64,000 nucleotides of DNA, from NCBI GenBank assembly GCA_001606155.1, contig LODT01000031.1, positions 248,001 through 312,000 of the forward strand. The letters are read 5' to 3'. The translations under genes were made by a program, and so were the position numbers. Below are positions 20,001-31,059 of this stretch, in pieces (within the stretch, counting starts at the first letter, position 1; the number at the start of each line of letters is the position of its first letter). Origin of the DNA: Tieghemostelium lacteum. Lineage: Eukaryota > Evosea > Eumycetozoa > Dictyosteliales > Raperosteliaceae. The notes under the pieces are model-generated. The model was not told the origin of the DNA. It was given only the letters and a program-made list of their open reading frames with translations, and did not search any database.

Positions 20001-21873
20001 ATGTGCTGATGGGTACTATGGACAATCCATAAACTGTCAAACTTGTCCAACAGGTGCCAATTGCACCAATGGACTACTCTATCTACTACCAAACTACTGG
20101 TCCCCTATTGAAAACTATACGGATATCTATTCATGTCCAATGCCAGGTGCATGTATACCTGGTAATAATAGTGGTACTGTGGAGTGCGCTAACGGCTATT
20201 ACGGCATTGAATGTGCAGGTTGCATCAATGGGTGGTCACTCTACATTAACAGTTGTTCACAATGTCCAGATAGTCTATTCATAACCTATTTGGTAATTTT
20301 AATATTTTTTGTATGTTTTATAAGTTTGCTTTTGGTTGCCTATAGAGCTGGTATTGATGTCAGTTTTTCTGCATTGAAGATTCTGATATCATACGGACAG
20401 GTTATATCAAGTATAAGTGACACCATCACAACAAATCAGGTATTACTTGAGAAGCTATTGACATTTGTCACATTTTCCAATTTGGATTTCCTTCATATTC
20501 TCTCGTTAGACTGTCTATTGGGACGACGTGTTACCTATTATGAACGATATTGGGTAATGGTTTTCACACCGCTAATCATAATTATACTCATCGCACTATT
20601 TCATTATATATTCCAACTGGCTAAGAAGGTCATTCAAATGATCAAAAGTCGAAAGAGAAGAAATAAGAAGCCATCAATTACATCATCAACTCCAAATCTT
20701 CACGAACCATTACAAACACAAGAAAAAGACAGTTTATTAACATCACCATCTACATCTTCAACAACAGATCCAAATGGTCAATCGGAATACTCCTATTTCG
20801 ATCTAAGAAAATCCACCAATATAAATTTCATTCCAAAACGTTCAAAATACAAACGAGCTCCCAGTGTGAGTAACAGTTCTGGGACAGGTAGAAGATTCAA
20901 ATTACAACACCCAAACACTGATGCACTCTTCAGAGATGTTCTTTTGATTCTTTTACTCTCCTATCCGGCTGTTTGTCAGTCCATTTTAGACATGTACTCA
21001 TGCGTAGAAATTGATGGTACCTATTACTTGGAATCGGATTTAAATACCCTCTGTCAAGGTATACAGTGGCAAGTACACGCCTATATCAATATAGTATTTA
21101 TAATGATATATCCCGTTGGTATACCACTGCTATTCTTTATTTTACTGTACTTGTGGAAACAAAAGAAATGGATTAGCGAAGAGAAATGTAAAGAACGTCT
21201 ATCTCTGCTATTTAGTTCTTATAAAGACAATTTTTGGTATTGGGAAGTTGTGGAACTCATCAGAAAACTGTTACTTACCTCAGCGGTTTCTATCAGTTTC
21301 CGTGGTACCTCTGGAACTGGTATATTCAACAAGAATGCAATTAATGTTTTCATTTGTGTTTTGGCTGTTTTCTTCCAGAACCAATTCAAACCATTCAAAG
21401 ATCGAACGGATAACCTCTTACAACTCAACTCCCTCTCCATGATTTACTTTATGTACTTCTTTTTGGTAATTTCCGCTTCAGAGCCCTCCAATTCATTGAG
21501 TATTCAAAATCTAGATACAGCAGATTCCATAGTTTTACTGGTTCTTGGAGCTGTTGTAGGTGTCCATGGTCTGTTACTAGGTATTCAATATATCAGAAGA
21601 TTTTGGCCAAAGATTAAATCTGCACTCTACAATGTCAAGGAGAAAATTAAGAATTTCAGTTTCACAGCTCTCAAGGCAAAACTATTTAATAAGAAACCTG
21701 ATGAATCTGATCTCTCTGATGATGCCTCTTATTCATTCTCTGATGAGTCTTCTCACAATAATTATGATTACTATCAGAGTATACTCAATCCAGATGAATC
21801 CAATGTCATTATATCTTCACATAGATCTACTGATTTTAATAACCCTAATATCGATAGAGATTCACAATTATAA
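17073..21873 (+). CDS. Giant Cys-rich (ephrin-receptor-like) multi-pass membrane protein
   Basis: Two exons: 17073-17139 (signal peptide, MKLYLVIILLLFLIKGYES) and 17264-21873, with a 124-nt intron (GTTAGT...ATTCAG), giving about 1,558 residues. Residues about 25-835 form a long extracellular region with many Asn-X-Ser/Thr sites and a Ser run (near 17264+1200 nt). A Cys-rich block (about 838-1028) repeats the GCC2/GCC3-type pattern (for example CPEGTYSSKVGSSECTPC and CLPGQFSNIYRNACIEC). It is followed by a hydrophobic segment at about 1030 and several more to about 1455, with a long Ser/Thr-rich cytosolic loop between. The C-terminal tail is acidic and Ser-rich. This design (Cys-rich ectodomain plus polytopic C-terminus) is common in protists and resembles ephrin-receptor-like-domain proteins. 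The ligand and role are unknown; surface sensing or adhesion is an inference. Confidence 0.8.
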
Positions 21874-22257
21874 ATAAATATTTTATTATTTTAATTTCCT
21901 CAATCACAATGTGCAATGCTAACAGATATGTTCTAGCTAATATCTAGTAATTATTAATTAATTAAATTGACCAATTAATAATTAATAATTAGTTTTCTAA
22001 AAAACACGATCTATAGATATTTTTTAATTAATTAGCCAATATCTATGTACTAAAATTAATAATATCTGACAAAAAAATTGAAAATATCTGTACAGATATT
22101 AAATTAGATAGAAAACATACATTTAGAATAGATTACTACTAAAATATAAGTATTAATTTTAAATTACATAAAGGATAAAAGACAAAGGAAAAAGGTTAAA
22201 TAATTGGATAAAAAAAAAATAATTTTCTTTTAATGAAAATATAAAAGAAAGAGAAGT
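21874..22257. other. Intergenic rich in ATATCT/AGATAT repeats
   Basis: About 380 bases between the receptor-like and halogenase genes. AATATCT and AGATATT occur several times in both orientations, including a perfect 18-bp palindrome at 22083-22100. Many TAATTAATTA motifs occur as well. A-tracts precede the halogenase start. No ORF was recognised. Confidence 0.4.
22083..22100. repeat. Perfect 18-bp palindrome
   Basis: AATATCTGTACAGATATT reads identically on both strands. It lies about 160 bp upstream of the halogenase start codon and could be a dimeric transcription-factor site, or chance in AT-rich DNA. Confidence 0.6.
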
Positions 22258-24069
22258 ATGATTTCTTTGAATAAAAAATTTAAATATGATGTTGTTATCA
22301 TTGGTGGCGGTATTGCAGGTTTGTCATGTTGTAGACACTTGCTATTAACTATTCCAGAATTGAAAAATCAAAGAATTGCCTTGATTGAACCTCGTACCTT
22401 GTCTAGAAATAATGTGCGTGAAGATTACAAAGTAGGTGAAAGTACCATTGAAATTAGTGCAATGTTTCTCACTAAGGAACTACAGTTACAAGACTACATG
22501 ATTGAAAATCATCCACCTAAGTTTGCATTACAGTACCATTGGCCTAAACAAATTGAAAAGACTGAGACTATGGATGACTATTACTCTACATGGGCAACTC
22601 AGAATCCTGAAATACAGGCATTTCAATTAAACCGATCTAAATTCGAAAGGGATATGACTAAAATGGTTATTGACCAAGGTGTTAAATACTATCATGGTCG
22701 TGTAAAAGATATTGATATCAATAGTGGTGGTGGTGCTCATAGTGTAGATATTCAAATTCTCTCCAATGAAGAGAACTTTGAAGACCAGGTTGAAATTGAT
22801 AGAGTTACTATACAAGCTGACTATATAGTAGATGCCTCTGGTAGAAACTTTGCAATTGGTTCGAGAACTGATAATGTATTGAAGGATCCTAAATACCTTA
22901 ATGGCCTACAAAATGCATCGACATGGGTAAGAGTTAAAAATGTCGATAAGAAACTATTTGATTTCAATAACCCAAATGTCACTGCATCTTGGTATTATGC
23001 AACCAACCATTTCTTTGGACCTGGGTATTGGATCTGGATGATACCCTTGGAAAGAGGGTCACATGATTTCTCCATTGGTGTCTCTTATCATCGTGATAAA
23101 ATTGAATGTAACCAATTGAACACCCAAGAGAAATTTATGAAATTTTTAGAAAAAAACCAGAAAGTAGTCTATAATCTCATTAGCAGTGGTGAGATTGTAG
23201 ATTTCCATCGTTGGCCTAAACTTGCACATACAAGTCGGGTATTCTACTCACATGATAACTGGGCAGTCATTGGAGATGCCGCTGCTATATTTGACCCATT
23301 TTACAGTACTGGGATTGTTATGATGGCAGTAGAGATTGAGTGTCTAACTGAACTTTTGAAATATAAACTAAACAAAGATACCGATGGCTACAATCTTCGT
23401 TTGAAATCATTCAATGGACTGATAACAGCTCTAACCAAGTCTATTTGTCATATCATTAAAAAACATAGTGATCATTTAGGTAATGCTTCGGTGATGTCTT
23501 GGAGAATATACATTGAAACTAGTAGCTACTTTGGAATTGATATTCCATCCTATATTGGAAAATACCATCTATGTCCTGATTTTATTAAAAAATTACTGGA
23601 AGCACATCCCTCTTCACTAGCAGTTCGAGATACCATGTTAGAGACACTTGATGATGTCAATAACCGTGGTTTGAATATTGGATTTATGGATAATCATCGA
23701 GGTGGTCAATTAAAGATTGTTAATTGGTCACCAGTAAACAGTTGGGATTCTGATGAATGTCTGGCTCTTTGTAAATATGATAGACAGAGACTTAACCTTC
23801 CTTACTGTCTACAAAGAACTACAACCTATCAGTTGCTTATGTACACTATGCTTTACATTAAAGCATATGGATGGAGAGCTATGTTCAATAGTAACTACCT
23901 TTTCATTACCAGAAATCTTCTATCACAACTACCAAAATACTACATTGGCTCTTGGATTCACTATTTTAAGAATTTCTCGAAACCTAATAACGACTACTTT
24001 GAAAACGCTAAGAAGGATTTTGAACAACAATACAGTTATTCAGTTAAGAATCAACATGTACCATTTTAA
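22258..24069 (+). CDS. Flavin-dependent halogenase
   Basis: A 603-residue, intronless FAD enzyme. The Rossmann motif VVIIGGGIAGLSCCRHLL is at residues 12-29. The block KVGESTIEI (58-66) is the family's VGES segment. It is followed by PPKFALQYHW, where Lys88 aligns plausibly with the catalytic Lys that forms the lysine haloamine. The diagnostic WxWxIP motif appears as WIWMIP (residues 258-263). The second FAD motif and halogenase loop read VIGDAAAIFDPFYSTGI. These enzymes use FADH2, O2 and chloride to chlorinate phenols or indoles, and need a separate flavin reductase. In Dictyostelium a flavin halogenase (ChlA) chlorinates the polyketide precursor of DIF-1, so a similar role is likely, though not shown here. 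The C-terminal about 180 residues extend beyond the core family domain. The FAD-halogenase call is good; the substrate is an inference. Confidence 0.8.
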   Translation: MISLNKKFKYDVVIIGGGIAGLSCCRHLLLTIPELKNQRIALIEPRTLSRNNVREDYKVGESTIEISAMFLTKELQLQDYMIENHPPKFALQYHWPKQIEKTETMDDYYSTWATQNPEIQAFQLNRSKFERDMTKMVIDQGVKYYHGRVKDIDINSGGGAHSVDIQILSNEENFEDQVEIDRVTIQADYIVDASGRNFAIGSRTDNVLKDPKYLNGLQNASTWVRVKNVDKKLFDFNNPNVTASWYYATNHFFGPGYWIWMIPLERGSHDFSIGVSYHRDKIECNQLNTQEKFMKFLEKNQKVVYNLISSGEIVDFHRWPKLAHTSRVFYSHDNWAVIGDAAAIFDPFYSTGIVMMAVEIECLTELLKYKLNKDTDGYNLRLKSFNGLITALTKSICHIIKKHSDHLGNASVMSWRIYIETSSYFGIDIPSYIGKYHLCPDFIKKLLEAHPSSLAVRDTMLETLDDVNNRGLNIGFMDNHRGGQLKIVNWSPVNSWDSDECLALCKYDRQRLNLPYCLQRTTTYQLLMYTMLYIKAYGWRAMFNSNYLFITRNLLSQLPKYYIGSWIHYFKNFSKPNNDYFENAKKDFEQQYSYSVKNQHVPF

Positions 24070-24192
24070 TATCCATTTTTTAAAATTTTTTATTTTATGA
24101 TAACATTTCAATTGAAAATGAAAAATTAAAAATAAAATAACAAGAACTTATCATTTTTAAAATATCTTGATTTTTTTAATTTAATTTATTAA

Positions 24193-24915
<723 letters not shown>

Positions 24916-25683
24916 CGACACTCACATCACTCTTCTCAACATATACACATACACACACACAAAAAAAAATTATATTAAATGTATTAACCTTATATATAAA
25001 AATTAAAATAAATTATGTGTATTTTTTGATATTATTTGTATAATGATTTTTCAAAAACAAATAATCATTTTGTATTCTTTGAAATTCTAAATAGAGATAA
25101 AAAACAATATTATTTTTATTATTGTGGTTAATTATTGTTGCTGTTATGAAAAATGGAAACAATGATGTGTTTTGTGTTTACCACATTTTCAGTTATATAT
25201 GAGTGATAATTTATTTTTTTAATTTTTTTTTTTTTGTTATTGCCTATTATTTATTATTTATATAGTTTTTAAGATTTCTTTAATTAAAGGTACTATCAGA
25301 AATAAATCGTTGGGACCCAATCACAGAATTTGATTTTTAAAACTTTTTTTTATTTTTTTTTTTTATTACAAAATTTTGTTTTTTTGATTGTTATTTCTAT
25401 TATTTATTTTATCACAGGCTTTTTTTTTGCTTCATTATTATAATATCAAAAGCCCTAATTTATTTTTATATAAAAAAGTACTCTATTCATCATCCATTAA
25501 TTAATTAATCAAAACCAAAAAAAAAAAAACAAAAAAATCACATCCGATCACTGATTTATGTTATTTTTTTTTATAGTGTTATAATAATTATCTTTGCTAG
25601 TTTTTTTCAAATAATAATAATTTATTAACATTCTTTTTTTAAAAAAATTACTTTCTAGAAATTTGTAATATAGACCTTGTTAG
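24916..25683. other. Intergenic, very AT-rich
   Basis: About 770 bases with long A and T runs and an (AC)n-like patch at 24944-24962. It is upstream of the Sec7-PH gene and probably holds its promoter. Nothing else was recognised. Confidence 0.4.
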
Positions 25684-28107
25684 ATGCTACAAAAAAAGAT
25701 TATACAGCAACAGCAACAAGTAATAGTAAACCATAGTAATATATTATTATCACCTAGTATAAATACTACAACTAGCAACAATAGTAATAGTAGTATAAGT
25801 GGAAGTAATACTAGTTATCAATCCATATTTTCATCACCTTTTCCGAATACCAATAACAGTCATCATACAGAATATTTATCGTTTAGTCCTATAAGTGATT
25901 TAACAGAAATGTCAGATACATCTTCACTTAATGGAGGTGGAAGTAGTGTAACTACACCAAGTGGTATTTCCACACCAACTAATACTTTGGTAGTTGATGG
26001 AGCTGAATTGAATAATAAAAGACAACAACTCAGCTCAGGATTGCAATCACAACAATCGTCATCTTCCTCACTCAGTAACAGTACAACTAATCCAATATTA
26101 CAAGAATCCTCATCAACTGAGGAACTCAATTGGTCTAGTTTAAATATAAAAATGAAAGCATACAGCAAATACGATTCCAAGAGAGGATCCGTTCTCATTG
26201 AACATCTATCGGAGTTCAATAAATTGGCATCATCACAAATCATTCTAGGAGAAGAAGTTGAAAAAGAATCATCACCAAATCTATCAGAACGTTCAGAAAA
26301 TAATAATAATTTAAATCAACAGGCCGTTAGTACACCTACTAGTAGTCAGCCAAGTAGCAGTACACCAACACCCACACCAACAACATTGGATAACTTGGTT
26401 CTACAGGGTATCAATTTATTCAATGAAAAACCAAAAAAAGGTATAGAATATTTCATTCAACATAAACTTCTAGAAAGAAAACCAGAATTGGTAGCAGAAT
26501 TTCTTCATAGATGTCCACTACTAAATAAGAAATCTATTGGTGACTATTTGGGTGACATAGATGAATTTTGCATTCAAACACTGGAGTCACTGATCGCCAG
26601 ATTCAATTTCCAAGATTTGGATTTTGATATGGCACTCAGACAGCTTCTCTACTGTTTCTTGCTACCAGGAGAAGCCCAAAAAATCGATAGAATAATGCAA
26701 AAATTTGCCAACCAATTCTACAAGGACAATTTGAAATCTGGAGTTTTTGAAGATCCAGATGCCGTATATATGTTGGCATTTGCCCTCATTCTACTAAATA
26801 CCGATGTACATAATCCACAAATCAAACAGAAAATGTCAAAAGCCAAGTTTTCCCGTTCATTGAATGGTATCAATAGCGGAAAGAATCTACCATTAGAATA
26901 TATAGAGGATATCTATGACAGAATCTTTGCCGATGAAATTAAAATGGAACCAACTGCCACATTGTTTCCATATGCTTGCAAAAAAGGTTGGCTTAATATT
27001 CGTGTTAAAGGACGTGTAACTGATAAATGGAGTAGGAAATGGTGTATTCTATCAGATGGAACCCTATACTTTTTCCGTAAACCTACCGATACTAATCCAG
27101 TAAGATATTTGCATCCAGATACCGTTATAACAACTCAGAAGGAAATGAAAGGAAGAAAGAATTGTTTTATCCTCAATCATAGTAGCCCTCCCATTTCCAT
27201 TCAGAGTCTCATGTCACTTAAAGACCCAAAGAATCCTCAAAAATCTTTTAATCCACAAGCACTATTTCAACAGTTGGCCACTTTTGGAAAAGAGAAGAAA
27301 CGTGAGGCCAAGTTTTGGGATTCTGTCTCTGAGAGGTATCAGGATCAAAAGGCATTTGATATCTCCATGTTTAATGACTCTTTTGATACTGACAGTGTCG
27401 GATCCTTTGATACTCTATCAGAATCCTCCAATTATTATGACGATGATGTTTCAACTGGATCTAGCGTAACCAGTAATTCACCATTGGCACAAAGTCAATT
27501 ACAAGCTGAAGAAAGAAAAAAGCAAACTGCCTATTCACTCAGACTTGGTAATAGAAAAACAAAAGATCAACTTCAAGAGTATGAAAATGAATATATCCAA
27601 CAATCATCAACCACAACCACTACAACCACAACCACCTCTGTAATAACAACACCACCACCAACACCAAATACCACTACCACAACAACAACTACAACACCAT
27701 CTAAACCACCTATTCCTGCAAAAACTTATTTAAACACTCCTGGTACTCCAAATGGAAGTCAAACTCAACCAAAACCAACATTTATTAAACAAGGTTCCTC
27801 TTCATTAATACGTTCCAGTAGTATATCTACATTTTCAACTCCTAATCAAAGTAATATCTCAACTGCAAATTCAATCAAATCTTCAAATAGTAGTAGCAGT
27901 AGTACTACAAACAGTGCTGGAAGTGCTTCAATTTCTCAACAAGCACTTGACCAACAAAATAAGAAATCTATAGAGGACATTATGAAATTACAAGAGAAAT
28001 TGATAAAATCTTCAAAACAACAATCCACAGTCATCTTGAATGCAGATAGTAAAAGAGAAATGGATTCTTGGATAAGATTAATTTTATCACAATTTAAAAA
28101 TAAATAA
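25684..28107 (+). CDS. Sec7-PH Arf guanine-nucleotide exchange factor (cytohesin-like)
   Basis: An 807-residue protein. The N-terminal 230 residues are Ser/Thr/Asn/Gln-rich. The Sec7 domain (about residues 236-420) shows KKGIEYFIQHKLL, VAEFLHRCPLLNKKSIGDYL, and the catalytic Glu330 in FLLPGEAQKIDR, followed by AFALILLNTDVHNPQIK. A PH domain starts at about 433 (KKGWLNIRVKGRVTDKWSRK) and runs to about 500 (KGRKNCFILNHSS). Its expected last strand and C-terminal helix seem to lie only at the very end (about 783-805, SKREMDSWIRLILSQF). The intervening 280 residues are low complexity with poly-Thr and poly-Ser. Sec7 domains catalyse GDP-GTP exchange on Arf GTPases; the PH domain would recruit the protein to phosphoinositide-bearing membranes. 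The function is well supported; the PH insertion is notable. Confidence 0.9.
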   Translation: MLQKKIIQQQQQVIVNHSNILLSPSINTTTSNNSNSSISGSNTSYQSIFSSPFPNTNNSHHTEYLSFSPISDLTEMSDTSSLNGGGSSVTTPSGISTPTNTLVVDGAELNNKRQQLSSGLQSQQSSSSSLSNSTTNPILQESSSTEELNWSSLNIKMKAYSKYDSKRGSVLIEHLSEFNKLASSQIILGEEVEKESSPNLSERSENNNNLNQQAVSTPTSSQPSSSTPTPTPTTLDNLVLQGINLFNEKPKKGIEYFIQHKLLERKPELVAEFLHRCPLLNKKSIGDYLGDIDEFCIQTLESLIARFNFQDLDFDMALRQLLYCFLLPGEAQKIDRIMQKFANQFYKDNLKSGVFEDPDAVYMLAFALILLNTDVHNPQIKQKMSKAKFSRSLNGINSGKNLPLEYIEDIYDRIFADEIKMEPTATLFPYACKKGWLNIRVKGRVTDKWSRKWCILSDGTLYFFRKPTDTNPVRYLHPDTVITTQKEMKGRKNCFILNHSSPPISIQSLMSLKDPKNPQKSFNPQALFQQLATFGKEKKREAKFWDSVSERYQDQKAFDISMFNDSFDTDSVGSFDTLSESSNYYDDDVSTGSSVTSNSPLAQSQLQAEERKKQTAYSLRLGNRKTKDQLQEYENEYIQQSSTTTTTTTTTSVITTPPPTPNTTTTTTTTTPSKPPIPAKTYLNTPGTPNGSQTQPKPTFIKQGSSSLIRSSSISTFSTPNQSNISTANSIKSSNSSSSSTTNSAGSASISQQALDQQNKKSIEDIMKLQEKLIKSSKQQSTVILNADSKREMDSWIRLILSQFKNK

Positions 28108-28307
28108 TTTCTATTCAGCTTATTGCCTATTGAAAGTTAAATATCATATTGTATGTGACAAAAACCCTTAAAATGGTAAATTATTAAAACCTCACCCAAT
28201 ATAAAATAATTTTTATATAGGGTTTTTAACAATAATTATGAATATAATTAAATTATATTTCATATTTTTGCTTATTCTTACTATCAACATAGAGATATAG
28301 TTTTACA

Positions 28308-28853
28308 ATGTATGACGTTTTCGAAGCACAAGACGATTTTGTACCCTTAAAATTAAATAAAATAAAATTTAATAATTTAAATAATAATGTTGGGGTGGTT
28401 TATAAAAAAGAGAGAGTTGTATTCCAAAACAACGTAATACAACAACTACAACAACAATACCCACAACCAACACAACAAAAACCACAACAAAACCCACAAC
28501 CAAAACAACCAAAACCATATCCAAAACCAAAAACAACACAACCAAAACTACAACAACAAAAACTTCCAAAACCTTCCAAACTCAATATTTTCTATTGTGA
28601 AAATGGAAGAAGAATCAACAGAGAAACCAAAGATATTATAATGGAAATTTTAATTTGGTTTTTCTTGGGACTAATTATTTGGTCATTGGTAGCTGGATTC
28701 ACAGCCAATTCTCCTTACTGTGAGACTGGTAAAGTTGCTTATGGATGCACAAGATGTCCAGCCTATGGACAGTGCCAAGATGGTGAGTTCCTTGGTTGTA
28801 ACTCTGGTTACTTTGAAGGAAAAGCCATTAACGGCATTAGATGTGTAAATTAA
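28308..28853 (+). CDS. Small single-pass membrane protein with Cys-rich lumenal tail (MSC-like?)
   Basis: A 181-residue protein. Residues about 50-95 are Pro/Gln/Lys-rich low complexity with PQPKQ and PKPKTTQ units. A single membrane segment (about 110-132, IMEILIWFFLGLIIWSLVAGF) follows. The C-terminal 48 residues are Cys-rich: SPYCETGKVAYGCTRCPAYG, then CQDGEFLGCNSGYF. The CxxCPxxGxCxxG spacing resembles the first part of the MAN1/Src1 lumenal domain of inner nuclear membrane proteins, but no LEM/HeH domain is seen and the domain stops early. It may be a truncated relative, or an independent small protein. Confidence in being a real gene is moderate to good; confidence in the family is low. 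Confidence 0.6.
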   Translation: MYDVFEAQDDFVPLKLNKIKFNNLNNNVGVVYKKERVVFQNNVIQQLQQQYPQPTQQKPQQNPQPKQPKPYPKPKTTQPKLQQQKLPKPSKLNIFYCENGRRINRETKDIIMEILIWFFLGLIIWSLVAGFTANSPYCETGKVAYGCTRCPAYGQCQDGEFLGCNSGYFEGKAINGIRCVN

Positions 28854-29058
28854 CTATTTTACAATCTTTTTCTTGTTTGGTCTAGTTTTTGGTGTTCAGA
28901 GTGTGCTCTTTCAAGTAATTAGTTTCCCAAAATCTTGGGTTAAATTTAGTTGTATAAAAGCACGAAGAACTTTAAATAAAATAAATGTATACGTATATGT
29001 ATGATCTTTAAATAGTTAAAATTGAATTGGGGGAGGAAGTGTTTATAAAAACAAATGT

Positions 29059-30543
29059 TTATTTTAATGGTTTGAACATGCAAATTGGATTATTTTGAAT
29101 AAAATTAACATTGATATTATTACCAAAAATAGAACGAATATTATCAATTTCATATTTGATCATAGTTGGTCTTTCCAAAGATAAACCCCAAGCAGCAACT
29201 CTAACATCTTCTGGTAAACCCATTGGACGTAACATTTCTGGACGGAAAATACCAGAGTTACCCAACTCTACAAATCTCTTTAATTGTGGATGATAACCAA
29301 AGATCTCCATAGATGGTTCAGTGTATGGATTATAGGCTGGTTTGAAACGAATATTATCAATACCCAATCTTCTAAAGAATTCAGAAATGACAGCAATCAA
29401 ATGTGACAATGAAATCTCCTTGTCAGCAATGACACCTTCAACTTGGTGGAACTCAGCCAAATGGGTTGCATCCAAAGACTCATTACGGAATACTCTGTCA
29501 ATTGAGAAAAATTTCTGTGGTTTGAAACCTGTTTGAGCCAATTTATAGAGCATTCTTGCAGAGACTGCAGTGGTGTGAGTTCTAAGAATATTCTTTTCAG
29601 CCTCTTCCAATTTCCAATCATAGATATAACCAATGGAACCATAACCTCCTTTAGAGTGTACAGTTTTAACTTTTTCCAAATGGTCATCAGTGAAATCGTG
29701 AGATTTCTCAGGATCCGATAAGAAAAAGGTGTCATGAGAGTCTCTAGCTGGATGTTGTTGTGGTTGGAAAAGTGCATCAAAATTCCAAAATGAGTTCTCT
29801 ACATAGTTCATTGTTGGCATCTCTTGGAATCCCATATCCAAGAAAATCTGTTTGAATTCAGCTTTTACCTTACTCAAAGGATGACGGAAACCAGAATCTG
29901 GAACCAACCCTTTACTATTTACATTGAATTTGAATTCCTCTTGAGCCCATGCATCATCCTTCAACATATCCAAAGTTAAATCTGCTTGTTTCTTCTTTCT
30001 GTTACCATATTTCTCACCCTTATTGATTTTACAATAGTTGAGATTTTTCTCTTCTACAAAACCAGATTTTTTCATATCATTTATATCTTTGGTTTCCTTG
30101 AGACGGTTAGTCAAATCCGATAGAATCTCTCTAGTTGCATCAGTGATTGATGTAGCACTTTGAACTAGTTTTTTAGTGACTTTATCAGTGTCAATCCATT
30201 TCTTTGAACGAGCAGCACCAAATGCTGTAGGACCAAATCTATCACTAGCTTCTTTGGGTGTCAGACCGCCGTCAACTCCACATGCTGCCCATAACAGTGC
30301 TTCTGGTGAGCCATTGGCAACTGCTTGTTTACCTTTTTCAGTCAACAGTAGTCCTGTAGCATTGACAAATGTCAAAACAACTGTACCTAATGATTCCCAA
30401 CTCTTTAGAATACCAACTGCATCTTGATGATCCCATTGTTCATTTACACTCTTTACCCATTCTCTAGAATTTACAATTTCATTATTAGAGTCCAAGTATT
30501 CAAATAACTTGTTATTGAATTGATCTTTATCTAATTTAGACAT
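29059..30543 (-). CDS. phesA: Phenylalanyl-tRNA synthetase alpha subunit, cytosolic
   Basis: A 494-residue protein (human FARSA 508), intronless. The N-terminal winged-helix-like region is followed by a class II aaRS catalytic core. Motif blocks visible: [40 protein letters not shown] and [35 protein letters not shown] is the start of the core. The subunit pairs with beta subunit to charge tRNA-Phe in the cytosol. It starts head-to-head with the next gene to the right, about 516 bases away. Confidence 0.96.
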   Translation of the reverse strand: MSKLDKDQFNNKLFEYLDSNNEIVNSREWVKSVNEQWDHQDAVGILKSWESLGTVVLTFVNATGLLLTEKGKQAVANGSPEALLWAACGVDGGLTPKEASDRFGPTAFGAARSKKWIDTDKVTKKLVQSATSITDATREILSDLTNRLKETKDINDMKKSGFVEEKNLNYCKINKGEKYGNRKKKQADLTLDMLKDDAWAQEEFKFNVNSKGLVPDSGFRHPLSKVKAEFKQIFLDMGFQEMPTMNYVENSFWNFDALFQPQQHPARDSHDTFFLSDPEKSHDFTDDHLEKVKTVHSKGGYGSIGYIYDWKLEEAEKNILRTHTTAVSARMLYKLAQTGFKPQKFFSIDRVFRNESLDATHLAEFHQVEGVIADKEISLSHLIAVISEFFRRLGIDNIRFKPAYNPYTEPSMEIFGYHPQLKRFVELGNSGIFRPEMLRPMGLPEDVRVAAWGLSLERPTMIKYEIDNIRSIFGNNINVNFIQNNPICMFKPLK

Positions 30544-31059
30544 TAGTCAATGAATATGCTTGTTAACAAATGATTCTGAAAAAAATGAAAAAATTTTAAA
30601 AAAATAAACTACACACTTATTGACGAAGATATCTTTGTAGGTAATGTGGTAACTTTGAGAATTTTATAATAATAAAAGCTAATTTATTTTTAAAATCTCA
30701 CATTTCTATAAACAAACATGTGTTTATCTTTAAAATAATTTATTTATAAAAAACTATTAGTTTTTTTGTAATATTCTAGGAATACATGTGTTACTTTAAT
30801 TCAACAATATAGATAAACTTAAATACTTATATTTCAATTGAATGTTCTTATTTGATTAAACATTTAAGTCAAAAAATCTTAATCAAAATGATAACTGTCA
30901 TTAAAAAATGCTAGTAATCGATATTGACACCAAGATATTTTTATCTTTTTTTTTAAAACTAAAAACCATTCAAAATAGTGGTTGTAAAGAACAATCTTAA
31001 AACTTTTGTAAATAACCTTGTATTATTAAAAGAAGTAACAATAGTTCTTCTTAGTAGTA
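30544..31059. promoter_or_regulatory. Divergent intergenic region, PheS-alpha / membrane protein
   Basis: About 515 bases between two starts that face away from each other. It is AT-rich. A repeated AAGATAT (near 30626 and 30933) and A/T tracts occur. No ORF was recognised. Confidence 0.4.

Noticed and set aside
28921-28990. TTCCCAAAATC followed by GTATAAAAG considered as a DUSE/TATA ncRNA promoter
   Set aside because: The resemblance to the dictyostelid upstream element is partial and no RNA with the expected ends follows; too weak to call.
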